Assembly (NCBI RefSeq): GCF_030161435.1
Contig: NZ_BSSV01000007.1
Location: 1 to 64,000, forward strand
Length of the DNA stretch: 64,000 nucleotides
Source of the DNA: Thalassotalea loyana
GTDB lineage: Bacteria > Pseudomonadota > Gammaproteobacteria > Enterobacterales > Alteromonadaceae
Direction of reading: 5' to 3'
The position numbers and the translations under genes are program-made. Position 1 is the stretch's first letter. The number at the start of each line of letters is the position of its first letter. The notes beneath the pieces were generated by a model. The model ran no database searches, was not told the DNA's origin, and saw only the letters and a list, made by a program, of their open reading frames with translations. This document shows, in pieces, positions 1 to 8,940 of the stretch.

Positions 1-14
1 TTCACGACCGACCA
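1..14 (+). tRNA. 3' end of a tRNA gene, probably tRNA-Lys (partial)
   Basis: The first 14 bases are identical to the acceptor end and CCA of the complete tRNA-Lys that starts 32 bases later. The rest of the gene lies outside the window, so the anticodon is not visible. A tandem tRNA-Lys pair is the simplest reading. Confidence 0.7.
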
Positions 15-45
15 CTCCTTTGACTAATTACGAGAAAACTTATAT

Positions 46-121
46 CGGTCGTTAGCTCAGTTGGTAGAGCAGTTGGCTTTTAACCAATTTGTCGAAGGTT
101 CAAATCCTTCACGACCGACCA
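46..121 (+). tRNA. tRNA-Lys(UUU)
   Basis: A 76-nt cloverleaf can be drawn by eye. The acceptor stem CGGTCGT pairs with ACGACCG, the D arm is GCTC/GAGC, and the anticodon loop CTTTTAA presents UUU inside stem GTTGG/CCAAT. The T loop is GTTCAAAT and the encoded end is ACCA. It sits 139 bp upstream of nadA, a tRNA-to-nadA arrangement known in many gammaproteobacteria. Confidence 0.95.
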
Positions 122-260
122 CCTTTCTTCTATTAAATTCTCAATTTTTAAAACCTAATCGTTATGTAATATGACGGTAAAATTAATTTTCTGTTATACA
201 CTTTGTAGTTTCATTGACGTATAATTGCGCCGATTTATTTTCAAGAGTTAGTTAGTTTTT

Positions 261-1301
261 ATGAGCCAAAGCAATTTAGCTGTAGATATCGATTTTCAAT
301 TTCCAGCAAAACCTGCAACCTTATCGAGTGAAGAAAAGGAAGCATATAAAGCACGTATTAAATCTTTGTTAAAAGAGAAGAACGCTGTTCTTATTGCTCA
401 TTACTATACTGATCCTGAAATACAGGCGCTCGCTGAAGAAACCGGTGGCTGTGTTGCTGATTCTTTGGAAATGGCCCGATTTGGTAATCAGCACGAAGCA
501 GATATATTAATTATTGCTGGTGTTAAGTTTATGGGCGAGACAGCAAAAGTATTAACGCCTGAAAAAACAGTAGTAATGCCGACACTTGAGGCGACATGTT
601 CATTGGACTTAGGTTGTCCAATCGAACAGTTTGATGCGTTTTGTAATGAACACCCTGACCGCACTGTCGTTGTTTATGCTAATACATCCCCAGCCGTTAA
701 AGCTCGCGCAGATTGGATAGTTACTTCTTCTTGTGCTCTTGAAATCGTTGAACACCTTGATGATAACGGTGAGAAGATCCTTTGGGGACCTGACCGTCAC
801 TTAGGTAATTATATTCAAAAACAAACGGGTGCTGACATGCTGATGTGGCAAGGCGCTTGTATTGTTCATGATGAATTTAAGACTAAAGCGTTATTCGATA
901 TGAAGAAGCTACATCCTGACGCTGCCGTTTTAGTTCACCCTGAATCGCCTGCTGAGATTGTTGATTTAGCCGATGCGGTTGGCTCAACGTCGATGTTGAT
1001 AAAAGCTGCTCAAGAATTACCTAATAAAAAGTTCATTGTGGCAACTGATCGCGGTATTTTTTATAAGATGCAGCAGTTATGTCCGGACAAGGAGTTTTTT
1101 GAAGCGCCAACGGCAGGTGAAGGTGCTACTTGTCGTAGTTGTGCTCACTGCCCATGGATGGCGATGAATGGCCTTAAGGCTATTGAAGAAGCATTAGTTG
1201 ACCCTTCTGGCAAAGAAGTCTTTGTAAGTGATGAAGTACGCATAGGGGCGCTTAGATCGACAAATAGAATGTTAGATTTTACTGCATCGCTGAAAAAGTA
1301 A
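261..1301 (+). CDS. nadA: Quinolinate synthase A
   Basis: NadA condenses iminoaspartate with dihydroxyacetone phosphate to give quinolinate in NAD synthesis, using an oxygen-sensitive [4Fe-4S] cluster in the cytoplasm. The 346-residue product has the family length. It shows the [10 protein letters not shown] substrate motif near residue 46, the [10 protein letters not shown] cluster-ligand region, the GACIVHDEF region and the C-terminal [13 protein letters not shown] segment. The ATG at 261 gives the usual short variable N-terminus; no strong Shine-Dalgarno is visible. It is monocistronic: a tRNA lies upstream and a strong hairpin terminator follows 43 bp after the stop. Identification is firm. 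Confidence 0.97.
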   Translation: MSQSNLAVDIDFQFPAKPATLSSEEKEAYKARIKSLLKEKNAVLIAHYYTDPEIQALAEETGGCVADSLEMARFGNQHEADILIIAGVKFMGETAKVLTPEKTVVMPTLEATCSLDLGCPIEQFDAFCNEHPDRTVVVYANTSPAVKARADWIVTSSCALEIVEHLDDNGEKILWGPDRHLGNYIQKQTGADMLMWQGACIVHDEFKTKALFDMKKLHPDAAVLVHPESPAEIVDLADAVGSTSMLIKAAQELPNKKFIVATDRGIFYKMQQLCPDKEFFEAPTAGEGATCRSCAHCPWMAMNGLKAIEEALVDPSGKEVFVSDEVRIGALRSTNRMLDFTASLKK

Positions 1302-1344
1302 CGTTTTTGGTGTTACAAGAAAAGATTCTTTGAAATCAGATAAT

Positions 1345-1374
1345 AAAGCCTTGCTTAGACAAGGCTTTTTTTTT
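1345..1374 (+). terminator. Rho-independent terminator of nadA
   Basis: The hairpin AAGCCTTG-CTTAGA-CAAGGCTT is followed by a run of eight or more T. It lies between nadA and tRNA-Ser. Confidence 0.85.
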
Positions 1375-1401
1375 ACCATAGCCGCCCTTAAAAAGTTATC
1401 T

Positions 1402-1492
1402 GGTGAGTTGGCTGAGTGGTTGAAGGCGCACGACTGGAACTCGTGTAAGGGTTTATAGCCCTTCGAGGATTCGAATTCCTCACTCACCGCCA
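1402..1492 (+). tRNA. tRNA-Ser(GGA)
   Basis: This is a 91-nt class II tRNA with a long variable arm. The acceptor GGTGAGT pairs with ACTCACC, the discriminator is G and CCA is encoded. The anticodon loop CTGGAAC presents GGA, which reads serine UCC/UCU codons. The variable arm GTAAGGGTTTATAGCCCTTC forms a stem. A hairpin terminator follows directly, and the 3' tail plus terminator is duplicated 158 bp downstream. Confidence 0.95.
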
Positions 1493-1500
1493 TATAATAA

Positions 1501-1527
1501 AAGCCTGCGTTGTTTGCGGGCTTTTTT
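1501..1527 (+). terminator. Terminator of tRNA-Ser
   Basis: The stem AAGCCTGC pairs with GCGGGCTT (one G-U pair) around the loop GTTGTTT... and is followed by six T. It starts 9 bases after the CCA end. Confidence 0.8.
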
Positions 1528-1661
1528 GTAGGTGAAGGGAAGGAATGAGAATCTGATTCGACAAAAATGTCAGGAACATTTTTGAACGCGCTTGCGCGGC
1601 CCCGCAGGGTGAAGGGCAGGACGCCCGAAGTCATTCCTCACTCACCGCCATATAATGAAAG

Positions 1662-1687
1662 CCTGCGTTGTTCGCGGGCTTTTTTTG
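1662..1687 (+). terminator. Second copy of the tRNA-Ser terminator
   Basis: The hairpin AAGCCTGC/GCGGGCTT with seven T is nearly identical to the one at 1501-1527. It is the distal end of the duplicated segment and faces the 3' end of the LysR gene. Confidence 0.7.
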
Positions 1688-1702
1688 TGGGCATTTTGGT
1701 CG

Positions 1703-2641
1703 TTACTTCGTGATGTATAACGGGCTAAATTCACGACAAATATCAATTAATAATTCTCTTATCCAACGGTGTGACTTTGCGTGCTCCACACTCCAATGCC
1801 AATTCATATAGGCATTTGTTATGTCTAACTTAAAAGGTGGAGAGAACCAAATGTAGTCTTCCTTGTTTGCAAGCGTCTGAATTGTCACACCTGGGACAAT
1901 ACACAGGTGATCTGTCGCTTTGATAATATCAACGATGTTGTCGAAGTTAGCGCTTGTATATTTAATATCTCGATCTAACTGCATTTCCTTAATTGCGTAC
2001 TGAATAGCATACGTATTGTTGGCTCTTGGTCGCAGCACCGCATGGGTTTCTTCAAGAAATTCTAAAAGTGTAATGTGTGATTTCGATTGCAGTCTTGGGT
2101 GGCCTTTTCTTGCCAATACATACATGTTGTCTGAAAACAGTATTTTGTTGTAGCAATCACCAGATTGAAGAGGCACATAGTCCAAATGTAAGTCGTACTC
2201 CTTGTCCCTCAATGACTTTTCTGGGTTTGATAATATATCGTGGCTAACAGTGAGTGCGGCATTGGGAGCAAGTTGAGCAACTTTTGAAGCTAATTGTGTT
2301 AACAAATATGAGTTTTCGATCCCTGTTATATTTATCCTGTAATTAAGTTTTGCTTTGTTTGGATCAAATGTGTACGTATCTGGTAACGTCATTTCCACGT
2401 TAGTTAACATATCTTCAATGATTGGCGCGATTGCTTCCGCTTTTAGTGTAGGCATCATTTGCCCAGATTTTCGCTCAAATAATGGGTCGTTATATACTGA
2501 TCTTAGCCGTTTTAGCGCTTGCGAAACCGCTGGTTGTGACATACCTAAGTTTTCAGCTGCGTGACTAAGGTTTCTTTCGTGCATTAACGCGGTAAAAATC
2601 GAAAGAAGATTCAAATCAATATTTCTTAAATACTGCTTCAT
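1703..2641 (-). CDS. LysR-family transcriptional regulator
   Basis: This 312-residue protein has the LysR layout. The N-terminal winged helix (IDLNLLSIFTALMHERNLSHAAENLGMSQPAVSQALKRLR is the visible HTH region, split here as residues 6-45) is followed by a periplasmic-binding-like effector domain. A TTG start four codons upstream is possible, but the ATG at 2641 gives the typical MKQ-LRNIDLNLL beginning. It is transcribed divergently from the sulfatase gene, and a perfect palindrome lies just upstream of its start. It therefore probably controls itself and the sulfatase. The effector is unknown; a sulfated or aromatic compound would be a guess. Confidence 0.85.
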   Translation of the reverse strand: MKQYLRNIDLNLLSIFTALMHERNLSHAAENLGMSQPAVSQALKRLRSVYNDPLFERKSGQMMPTLKAEAIAPIIEDMLTNVEMTLPDTYTFDPNKAKLNYRINITGIENSYLLTQLASKVAQLAPNAALTVSHDILSNPEKSLRDKEYDLHLDYVPLQSGDCYNKILFSDNMYVLARKGHPRLQSKSHITLLEFLEETHAVLRPRANNTYAIQYAIKEMQLDRDIKYTSANFDNIVDIIKATDHLCIVPGVTIQTLANKEDYIWFSPPFKLDITNAYMNWHWSVEHAKSHRWIRELLIDICREFSPLYITK

Positions 2642-2660
2642 AATGTAACTCAAAATGCCG

Positions 2661-2683
2661 TACTATAAGTTTACCTTATAGTA
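2661..2683. promoter_or_regulatory. Candidate LysR operator palindrome
   Basis: TACTATAAG-TTTAC-CTTATAGTA is a perfect inverted repeat with 9-bp arms and a 5-bp spacer. It lies 20 bp before the LysR start and about 100 bp before the sulfatase start. LysR regulators typically bind an interrupted T-N11-A palindrome in such divergent regions. Confidence 0.6.
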
Positions 2684-2780
2684 ACCCTCTAAATAATGAT
2701 TTCAAACGCTTATTTTACGCGATTAATATTTGCTTCAGTTATTTAATTGATTGAAAATTCATTTTGTAGAGGGGCTTTAT

Positions 2781-4349
2781 ATGTCTATTTGTTCCGCAAT
2801 ATCTAAAGTTGCTTTGGCATTTGGCGTCGTGTCTATGTCGATGTCAGCTATGGCAACAACGAATCCTAATAAACCAAACGTTTTAGCTATCTGGGGCGAT
2901 GATATTGGCATTTACAATATCAGCGCATACAACCATGGGATGATGGGATACCAAACACCTAATATTGACAGGCTAGCAAACGAAGGCGCGTTATTTACCG
3001 ATCATTATGCGCAGCAAAGTTGTACCGCAGGCCGTGCTTCGTTTGCATTAGGCCAAGAGCCTTTTCGAACAGGCCTTATGACAATAGGTATGCCGGGTTC
3101 AAGTCATGGGATTCCTGATTGGGCGCCTACAGTCGGTGATGTGGCTAAAGATCACGGTTACATGACAGGGCAGTTTGGCAAGAACCACTTAGGTGATCAA
3201 GATAAACACTTACCGACAAAGCACGGCTTCGATGAGTTTTTCGGTAACTTATATCATTTGAATGCCGAAGAAGAACCAGAAACCTATTACTATCCAAAAG
3301 ATCCAAAATTTGCACAAAAATATGGTCCGCGAGGTGTATTACATGCATATGCTGATGGCCGCATTGAAGATACTGGTCCACTGACACGTAAGCGTATGGA
3401 AACTGCCGACGAAGAATTTTTGAGTGCAACATTAAAGTTTATCGACAAAGCGCATGAAGCAGAGAAACCATTTTTTATCTGGTATAACAGCACCCGTATG
3501 CATGTACATACGCGTCTTCAAGAAAAGTGGCAAGGTAAGTCAGGTGTAAGCATATACGCAGATGGTATGCTTGAGCATGACGAGCACATTGGTATATTAC
3601 TAGATAAGCTGGATGACCTTAAGATTGCCGATAATACTATCGTGATTTATACTACGGATAACGGTGCTGAAACGTTTACTTGGCCTGATGGCGGTAATAC
3701 ACCATTTCATGGTGAAAAAGGGACAACCTACGAGGGCGGTATGCGTGTTCCTCAGTTAGTTAGATGGCCAGGCACAATCAAACCAGGCACTAAGGTTAAC
3801 GCCATGATGTCTCATCTTGACTGGATGCCAACATTAGCTGCGGCTATGGGCGATGATAGCTTAGTGGAAGATTTGCGCGAAGGTCGAGAACTGAACAACA
3901 AAAACTGGCGTGTTCATTTAGACGGCCACAATTTCAAACCATTCTTTGAAGGTAAAGAGGAACAAGCGCCACGCGATACACTAATGTATTTCAGTCAAAC
4001 GGGGCAATTAAATGCGATTCGCTGGAACGATTGGAAAGCGAGCTTTGCATTAGTAAAAGGAGATATGGCTAGTGGTGTTCGTGAAATTCCAGCATGGCCT
4101 CAATTAGTTAATTTACGTGCAGACCCGTTTGAAAAAGCGCCAATAGAGTCTTCTATGTATGTTCGTTGGATGATTGATAATATGTGGGCGTTTGTACCCG
4201 TAAGTAACAAAGTTGAAGAGTTCTTGGGCTCATTAAAAGGTTACCCCATGCAAGCAGGTAAAAGCTTCGGCGCTGCAGACATTGATTACACACAATTGCA
4301 GATGCAAGCATTTGTAAACAAGGTTCAAACGGAACTTCAAAAGAAATAA
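2781..4349 (+). CDS. Exported sulfatase (arylsulfatase family)
   Basis: This is a type I sulfatase that hydrolyses sulfate esters using a formylglycine made from cysteine. The metal-site aspartates are D40-D41 (WGDDIG). The modification motif is C81-T-A-G-R85, with alanine where the classic motif has proline. Later motifs include GKNHLGD and TTDNGAE. The start at 2781 follows a strong AGAGGGG and yields a signal peptide ending in AMA around residue 25; a TTG 30 bases upstream lacks such support. The product is 522 residues, normal for the family, and should be periplasmic or secreted. No sulfatase-maturating enzyme lies in this window. The substrate cannot be told from sequence; marine polysaccharide or phenolic sulfates are plausible. 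Confidence 0.88.
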   Translation: MSICSAISKVALAFGVVSMSMSAMATTNPNKPNVLAIWGDDIGIYNISAYNHGMMGYQTPNIDRLANEGALFTDHYAQQSCTAGRASFALGQEPFRTGLMTIGMPGSSHGIPDWAPTVGDVAKDHGYMTGQFGKNHLGDQDKHLPTKHGFDEFFGNLYHLNAEEEPETYYYPKDPKFAQKYGPRGVLHAYADGRIEDTGPLTRKRMETADEEFLSATLKFIDKAHEAEKPFFIWYNSTRMHVHTRLQEKWQGKSGVSIYADGMLEHDEHIGILLDKLDDLKIADNTIVIYTTDNGAETFTWPDGGNTPFHGEKGTTYEGGMRVPQLVRWPGTIKPGTKVNAMMSHLDWMPTLAAAMGDDSLVEDLREGRELNNKNWRVHLDGHNFKPFFEGKEEQAPRDTLMYFSQTGQLNAIRWNDWKASFALVKGDMASGVREIPAWPQLVNLRADPFEKAPIESSMYVRWMIDNMWAFVPVSNKVEEFLGSLKGYPMQAGKSFGAADIDYTQLQMQAFVNKVQTELQKK

Positions 4350-4386
4350 ACGCCGATGTAAATCATCAAGCTCATTAAATCAATTA

Positions 4387-4416
4387 AAGCCACATCTTAT
4401 GATGTGGCTTTTTTTT
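4387..4416 (+). terminator. Terminator of the sulfatase gene
   Basis: The hairpin AAGCCACATC-TTAT-GATGTGGCTT is followed by a run of T. Confidence 0.9.
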
Positions 4417-4472
4417 ACCGTGTGATTTGTTACTTTAATAAAAGAAGTGCTTACCCAAAGGAGTCATCATAA

Positions 4473-5003
4473 GTGTTTAAAAAAGTGTTTTATGTTGGAA
4501 TGTTTCTTAGTTTATTAGTGAGCAATATCCTGTCATTAACAAGCTCTGTATTTCACAGCGCTTTATATAGCCTCATTGACCGATTACCTTATGCGGAGTT
4601 GAGACGAGATAGTCCAACTAATAAGAAAAAGGCGTTAAATACCAAGTTAGTAAAGCAACAAAAAGCGATGGCCAATGTAACAAAAGTTTCATCGAGAATT
4701 TCAAAACGGGTTGTTAGAAATGCGTCAATGAACCTTGCTTCTATACCGGCTGAAGCAGTACCCATGCTGGGTATTGCAACCATTGTTACGGTGACCTCTG
4801 TTGACTTATATGACGCATGCCAAACACTCAAAGATTTGGATAGTTTGTCTATCGATTTCAATGGTGCCTCGACCGAGACTGAGAAAGTCTGTGGATATGA
4901 AGTGCCGAGTAAAGAAGAAGTGCTAGAGTTGATTCGAGACGAGTACGAGAAGCTTATTGATAGTTCACTAACCAATATCTTCTCTGATGAAACAGGCCTT
5001 TAG
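4473..5003 (+). CDS. Hypothetical membrane-associated protein
   Basis: I do not recognise this 176-residue protein. It starts at GTG, supported by AAAGGAG nine bases upstream. Residues 5-35 are hydrophobic (signal or anchor). A basic region at about 45-85 is rich in Lys/Arg and may be helical. A second hydrophobic stretch at about 90-112 (PAEAVPMLGIATIVTV) is followed by an acidic C-terminal third with two Cys. It is flanked by a terminator upstream and lies convergent with lpxH, so it is probably monocistronic. No catalytic motif is visible. Confidence 0.7.
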   Translation: MFKKVFYVGMFLSLLVSNILSLTSSVFHSALYSLIDRLPYAELRRDSPTNKKKALNTKLVKQQKAMANVTKVSSRISKRVVRNASMNLASIPAEAVPMLGIATIVTVTSVDLYDACQTLKDLDSLSIDFNGASTETEKVCGYEVPSKEEVLELIRDEYEKLIDSSLTNIFSDETGL

Positions 5004-5036
5004 TCCTTTTGTATATCATTTTTTCGACGCCTCTAT

Positions 5037-5783
5037 TTATACAAACGGTGAGTTTGTCAGCGTCATTTCTTCTGGAGTCACTTTAAGCCAAGCGCCTTGT
5101 TCATACCAATCGCCAAGAACAATTCGCTTTGCGTCTTTATCATTAGCTTGGATATGATGAATATCTGGTCTATGCGTATGACCGTGGATCATTAATTGGC
5201 ATTGATGTTCTTCTAGCTCTCTTATGACTTCACCCGGTGTTACGTCCATGATATCAAGGGACTTCATTTGTTGAGCATTTTTGCTTTTTTCTCGATACCC
5301 TTCGGCAAGTCGTTTTCGATACCAAAGAGGAAGATTCGTAACCAATCCCATCCACCACCATGTACGAGACTTTTTGCGAAACTTTTGATAATCAACATCG
5401 CGGGTACACAAGGTATCACCGTGCATAATAATGGCTTTTTGACCATACAAGTCTATGGTTGTTTTCTCAGGTAACAATTGCATCGATGCGCGTTTTGCGT
5501 AGTCCTTGCCCAATACAAAGTCGCGATTGCCGTGAATAAAGAAAACCTCTGTGCCCGTATTCGATAACTCAGTCAACGCGAGCGCTACATCGTCATTGAG
5601 TGGCGATTGAAAGTCGTCCCCAAACCATAGCTCGAACAAATCACCCAAGATATAAAGCTTTTCAGCATGTATTGCGTCATTTTTTAAAAATGATAAAAAA
5701 CAGGCCGTAATATCCGGCCTGTTTTGTGCTAAATGCAAGTCAGCAATGAAATAAGTAACTTGCTGTTTAACTGTTTTTGTCAT
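5037..5783 (-). CDS. lpxH: UDP-2,3-diacylglucosamine pyrophosphohydrolase
   Basis: LpxH removes UMP from UDP-2,3-diacylglucosamine to give lipid X in lipid A synthesis, at the inner membrane surface. The 248-residue protein carries the calcineurin-like metallophosphoesterase motifs in order: ADLHL near residue 14, GDLFELWFGDD, GNRDF, HGDTLCTRD and C-terminal GHTHRP. It lies 14 bp downstream of ppiB and is probably cotranscribed with it. The ppiB-lpxH pair facing cysS is a widespread gammaproteobacterial arrangement. Confidence 0.95.
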   Translation of the reverse strand: MTKTVKQQVTYFIADLHLAQNRPDITACFLSFLKNDAIHAEKLYILGDLFELWFGDDFQSPLNDDVALALTELSNTGTEVFFIHGNRDFVLGKDYAKRASMQLLPEKTTIDLYGQKAIIMHGDTLCTRDVDYQKFRKKSRTWWWMGLVTNLPLWYRKRLAEGYREKSKNAQQMKSLDIMDVTPGEVIRELEEHQCQLMIHGHTHRPDIHHIQANDKDAKRIVLGDWYEQGAWLKVTPEEMTLTNSPFV

Positions 5784-5797
5784 GGGTTCGGTGTAGC

Positions 5798-6289
5798 TTA
5801 TTCAACAATGGTGTTGTTGATAATGATTTCGTCTTTTGGCACGTCATCATGGAAGCCAAAACGGCCTGTTTCTACTAACGTCATTTTGTCAACGATATCC
5901 ATGCCTTCAACCACTTGACCAAATACACAGTAGCCCCAGCCATGCATATCTTCTGATTTAAAGTTTAAGAAGTCGTTATCAACTAAATTGATGAAAAATT
6001 GTGCTGACGCAGAATGAGGAGCTTGAGTACGTGCCATCGCTAATGTGCCGCGTTTGTTCTCCAAACCGTTGTTAGCTTCATTCTGAATAGAGTCACGAGT
6101 GTCTTTCTCTTCCATACCTGAAGCAAAACCACCACCTTGCGCCATGAAGCCTTTAATAACGCGGTGGAAAATTGTACCGTTGTAAAAGCCATCTTTGGCA
6201 TATTGTGCGAAGTTTTCAGCAGTAATTGGTGCTTTGTCAAAGTCTAATTCGATTTTGATGTCACCTAAATTTGTTTGAAAAGTAATCAT
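5798..6289 (-). CDS. ppiB: Cyclophilin-type peptidyl-prolyl isomerase B
   Basis: This is a 163-residue cytoplasmic cyclophilin that catalyses cis-trans isomerisation of prolyl bonds. Active-site segments are visible: [13 protein letters not shown] near residue 41, [19 protein letters not shown] in the middle, and [14 protein letters not shown]. It has no signal peptide, which fits PpiB rather than the periplasmic PpiA. It is first in a two-gene unit with lpxH and divergent from cysS. Confidence 0.95.
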   Translation of the reverse strand: MITFQTNLGDIKIELDFDKAPITAENFAQYAKDGFYNGTIFHRVIKGFMAQGGGFASGMEEKDTRDSIQNEANNGLENKRGTLAMARTQAPHSASAQFFINLVDNDFLNFKSEDMHGWGYCVFGQVVEGMDIVDKMTLVETGRFGFHDDVPKDEIIINNTIVE

Positions 6290-6383
6290 TTTTATTTCTC
6301 ACTCTAATAGATTGAAATAATTGTACCTCAAAGCAAGATTTTGTAATACCGAATAAATAATTATTTCATCGCACGATGAGGTG

Positions 6384-6412
6384 GTGACCGAATTAATTTG
6401 TTCGGGTACAAT
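6384..6412 (+). promoter_or_regulatory. Probable sigma-70 promoter of cysS
   Basis: GTGACC (-35), a 17-bp spacer and TACAAT (-10, 6407-6412) lie in the cysS/ppiB divergent region. They would give a leader of about 55 nt before the cysS ATG. Confidence 0.5.
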
Positions 6413-6473
6413 GCCTCCCTTAATTTATCGATATATTCGAGTTTTTATTTAACCAGTCGACGGAAAACTACTG

Positions 6474-7859
6474 ATGTTACAAATTTATAATACCCTGACA
6501 CGTAAGAAAGAAGCATTTAAACCTCTTGTTGAAGGCAAGGTCGGTTTATACGTTTGTGGTGTGACGGTTTATGATTTGTGTCACATTGGCCATGCAAGAA
6601 CGTATATTGGCTTTGATAATATTGTTCGTTACTTACGTTTCTCTGGTTATGACGTAACTTATGTCCGTAACATTACGGATGTGGAAGATAAGATCATTAA
6701 CCGTGCTAATGAAAATGGTGAAGACCCAATGGCATTGGTAGAGCGCAACATCGCAGAAATGTACCAAGATTTTGACGCATTGAGTCTTTTGCACCCTGAT
6801 ATCGAGCCACGTGTAACTACGCATATGCAAGAAATCATCGACATGATTGTTACACTTGTGGAAAAAGAACACGCATATGTTGCTGCAAGTGGTGACGTAT
6901 TGTTTGATGTGACAAGTTTCAAAGATTACGGTCAGTTAAGTGGTCAAAACCTTGAGCAATTGCAAGCTGGTTCTCGTGTTGAAGTAGATGATACTAAGCG
7001 CAATCCACTAGATTTTGTATTATGGAAAATGGCTAAGCCAGGTGAACCAAACTGGACTTCGCCGTGGGGTGAAGGCAGACCAGGTTGGCACATTGAGTGT
7101 TCTGCAATGAATGCTAAGGAGCTAGGTGCGCACTTTGACATCCATGGTGGTGGATCTGATTTGGCATTTCCACATCACGAAAATGAAGTAGCACAAAGTT
7201 GCTGTGCACTCGATACGCCATACGTGAACTACTGGATTCACACAGGGATGGTTCAAGTTGATCAAGAGAAAATGTCTAAATCATTGGGTAATTTCTTTAC
7301 GATACGCGAGGTATTAGAAAAATATGATGCTGAAACGACGCGTTACTTTTTGACTTCGGGACAATACCGCAGCCAATTAAATTACTCTACGGATAATTTA
7401 GATCAAGCTAAAGCAGCATTAGAGCGAATTTACACGGCATTGCGCGATGTTGATGTTGCTCAATATTTTGCACTGGATACACAGAACCCATTTGTAGTTG
7501 AGTTCTGTAAAGCAATGGATGACGACTTTAATACACCACAAGCATTATCTGTATTGTTTGAGATAGCTAAACAGTTGAATGTAGCCAAGCAAGAACAAGC
7601 TGAAAATGTTAATGAACTCGCTGGTACATTAAAAGAACTAGGTAGCTTGCTTGGGCTTCTGCAGCAATCACCAGAAAGCTTTTTACAAGGCTCAGGTAAC
7701 GATGATGAAGTAGCTGAAATTGAAGCACTAATTGCACAACGAAACCAAGCACGTGCAGATAAAAATTGGGCCTTAGCTGATGAAGCACGTGATAAACTAA
7801 ACGCGATGAATATTGTGCTAGAAGATAGCGCAGGAAAAACGACATGGCGTAAAAAATAG
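6474..7859 (+). CDS. cysS: Cysteinyl-tRNA synthetase
   Basis: CysS charges tRNA-Cys. The 461-residue protein is a class I synthetase with the HIGH motif at residues 37-40 and the KMSKS motif (EKMSKSLGN) near residue 266. It also has the zinc-ligand Cys28 and the [14 protein letters not shown] motif. The DALR-type anticodon domain and the C-terminal tail are complete, ending with a basic TTWRKK. It is monocistronic, with a promoter upstream and a hairpin terminator downstream. Confidence 0.97.
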   Translation: MLQIYNTLTRKKEAFKPLVEGKVGLYVCGVTVYDLCHIGHARTYIGFDNIVRYLRFSGYDVTYVRNITDVEDKIINRANENGEDPMALVERNIAEMYQDFDALSLLHPDIEPRVTTHMQEIIDMIVTLVEKEHAYVAASGDVLFDVTSFKDYGQLSGQNLEQLQAGSRVEVDDTKRNPLDFVLWKMAKPGEPNWTSPWGEGRPGWHIECSAMNAKELGAHFDIHGGGSDLAFPHHENEVAQSCCALDTPYVNYWIHTGMVQVDQEKMSKSLGNFFTIREVLEKYDAETTRYFLTSGQYRSQLNYSTDNLDQAKAALERIYTALRDVDVAQYFALDTQNPFVVEFCKAMDDDFNTPQALSVLFEIAKQLNVAKQEQAENVNELAGTLKELGSLLGLLQQSPESFLQGSGNDDEVAEIEALIAQRNQARADKNWALADEARDKLNAMNIVLEDSAGKTTWRKK

Positions 7860-7884
7860 CCATTTAAATCAATCGCATAATATT

Positions 7885-7914
7885 AAACCCAGATGAATTC
7901 ATCTGGGTTTTTTT
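7885..7914 (+). terminator. Terminator of cysS
   Basis: The perfect palindrome AAACCCAGATGAATTCATCTGGGTTT is followed by T. Confidence 0.88.
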
Positions 7915-8011
7915 ATGTTTTAACGACAAAGATTGATTAATTTGTAAACTGCGATAAGCTTAAAGAAGGTGAGCATTACGCTCATAAGGATAAAATGTTT
8001 ATGGAGAGCTT

Positions 8012-8812
8012 ATGAAATTCATTTCAACGTCATTCCTTCTTGGTTTCTTTTTTCTTTACACGCCACCTGCAAAAGCAGAACAAATAACCCAATGTCAGTC
8101 AGAGTTTTGCCAACACTATTTTAACGAGTTTAAAAAAGGTGCAAAAAGAGGGCATATACGAGCGTACTCTGCTCTCGGCCAGTTTTATTATGTTGGATAT
8201 GGCACGGAAAAAAATGAAGCTGAAGGTGTTAAATACATGTACAAGGCTGCTCGACTAGGAGAAGTTTCCGCACAGTATTTAATAGGTGTTATTTCAATCT
8301 CAAATGAGGATTTTTTTGATGCGAAAAGAGCCGTAAAGTATTTAAAAAAAGCCGCTAAATTTGATTATAAAGATGCAAATTATATTCTAGGCACCTTATT
8401 CATTAATGATAAATTGGTCGCAAAAGATTACAAGGAGGCTGATTATTACCTCGCTCGCGCCTATGAGCAACGTGATTTGCGAGTACCTGAGTTGATCGCG
8501 TCCATTGCCGATGATTTAAAAAACCATGAAAAACACTTTCCTAAACTGACTACTGCAATGTTGGAGCAACCACTGATGACCAGTAATACTGGTGAGGTTA
8601 GTTGGCCAGCGGACGAGATGGAAGTTATTACAATTACCGCTCCGCCATTAGAAGAGCGATTCAAGCAAGAATTAGTAACCTTTAAGAAGCGTAAAAAAAC
8701 AACTGGCTCTAAGTTCCTTGGTAAGTCCTGTAGTCAACAAGCAGGCTGTTATCAAGAAAGGTTAAACGGTACGAGTATTGATACATATTTTCGTGTGAGT
8801 TATCACGGATAA
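8012..8812 (+). CDS. Exported Sel1-repeat protein
   Basis: This 266-residue protein has a signal peptide (cleavage likely after PAKA, about residue 22) and then three to four Sel1/TPR-like repeats. Examples are AYSALGQFYYVGYGTEKNEA, AQYLIGVISISNED and ANYILGTLFINDKLVAKDYK. Such repeats form helical scaffolds that bind partner proteins. The C-terminal 80 residues are not repeat-like and contain a Cys pair (KSCSQQAGC) that could form a disulphide in the periplasm. A GGAGAG sequence precedes the ATG. It stands alone with a terminator after it. The binding partner is unknown. Confidence 0.8.
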   Translation: MKFISTSFLLGFFFLYTPPAKAEQITQCQSEFCQHYFNEFKKGAKRGHIRAYSALGQFYYVGYGTEKNEAEGVKYMYKAARLGEVSAQYLIGVISISNEDFFDAKRAVKYLKKAAKFDYKDANYILGTLFINDKLVAKDYKEADYYLARAYEQRDLRVPELIASIADDLKNHEKHFPKLTTAMLEQPLMTSNTGEVSWPADEMEVITITAPPLEERFKQELVTFKKRKKTTGSKFLGKSCSQQAGCYQERLNGTSIDTYFRVSYHG

Positions 8813-8839
8813 TAGTCAAAAGCTATTGCATATCATAAT

Positions 8840-8868
8840 AAGGGTTAAGCATTGCTTAACCCTTTTTC
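8840..8868 (+). terminator. Terminator of the Sel1-repeat gene
   Basis: The hairpin AAGGGTTAAG-CATTG-CTTAACCCTT is followed by T-rich sequence. Confidence 0.8.
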
Positions 8869-8940
8869 TTGAAAAAGACAAAAAATGACACAATCAATAA
8901 GCAATACCCATGAGTGATTCGTATCAAGGAAAGGCTTATT

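Larger units (their letters stand above)
1475..1687 (+). repeat. Duplicated tRNA-Ser tail and terminator flanking a structured 105-bp segment
   Basis: About 53 bp from the tRNA-Ser T arm through the CCA, spacer and terminator (1475-1527) recur at 1633-1686 with two substitutions, exactly 158 bp downstream. The segment between the copies is rich in inverted repeats. AGGAATGA (1541-1548) matches TCATTCCT (1631-1638) as an outer stem. AAAAATGT (1563-1570) matches ACATTTTT (1576-1583), and CGCG-CTTG-CGCG lies at 1587-1598. GGTGAAGGG occurs at both ends of the segment (1531 and about 1608). No convincing gene is present; an antisense ORF here has no coding features. The design resembles the rtT repeats next to E. 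coli tyrT, which also begin with a tRNA tail. Confidence 0.75.

Noticed and set aside
1272-1634. 120-residue minus-strand ORF
   Set aside because: It crosses the nadA terminator, tRNA-Ser and the structured repeat antisense and has no recognisable protein character.
1475-1687. attL/attR of an integrated element at tRNA-Ser
   Set aside because: The direct repeats enclose only about 105 bp, with no integrase or cargo, and the repeat extends through the terminator rather than ending at a typical crossover site.
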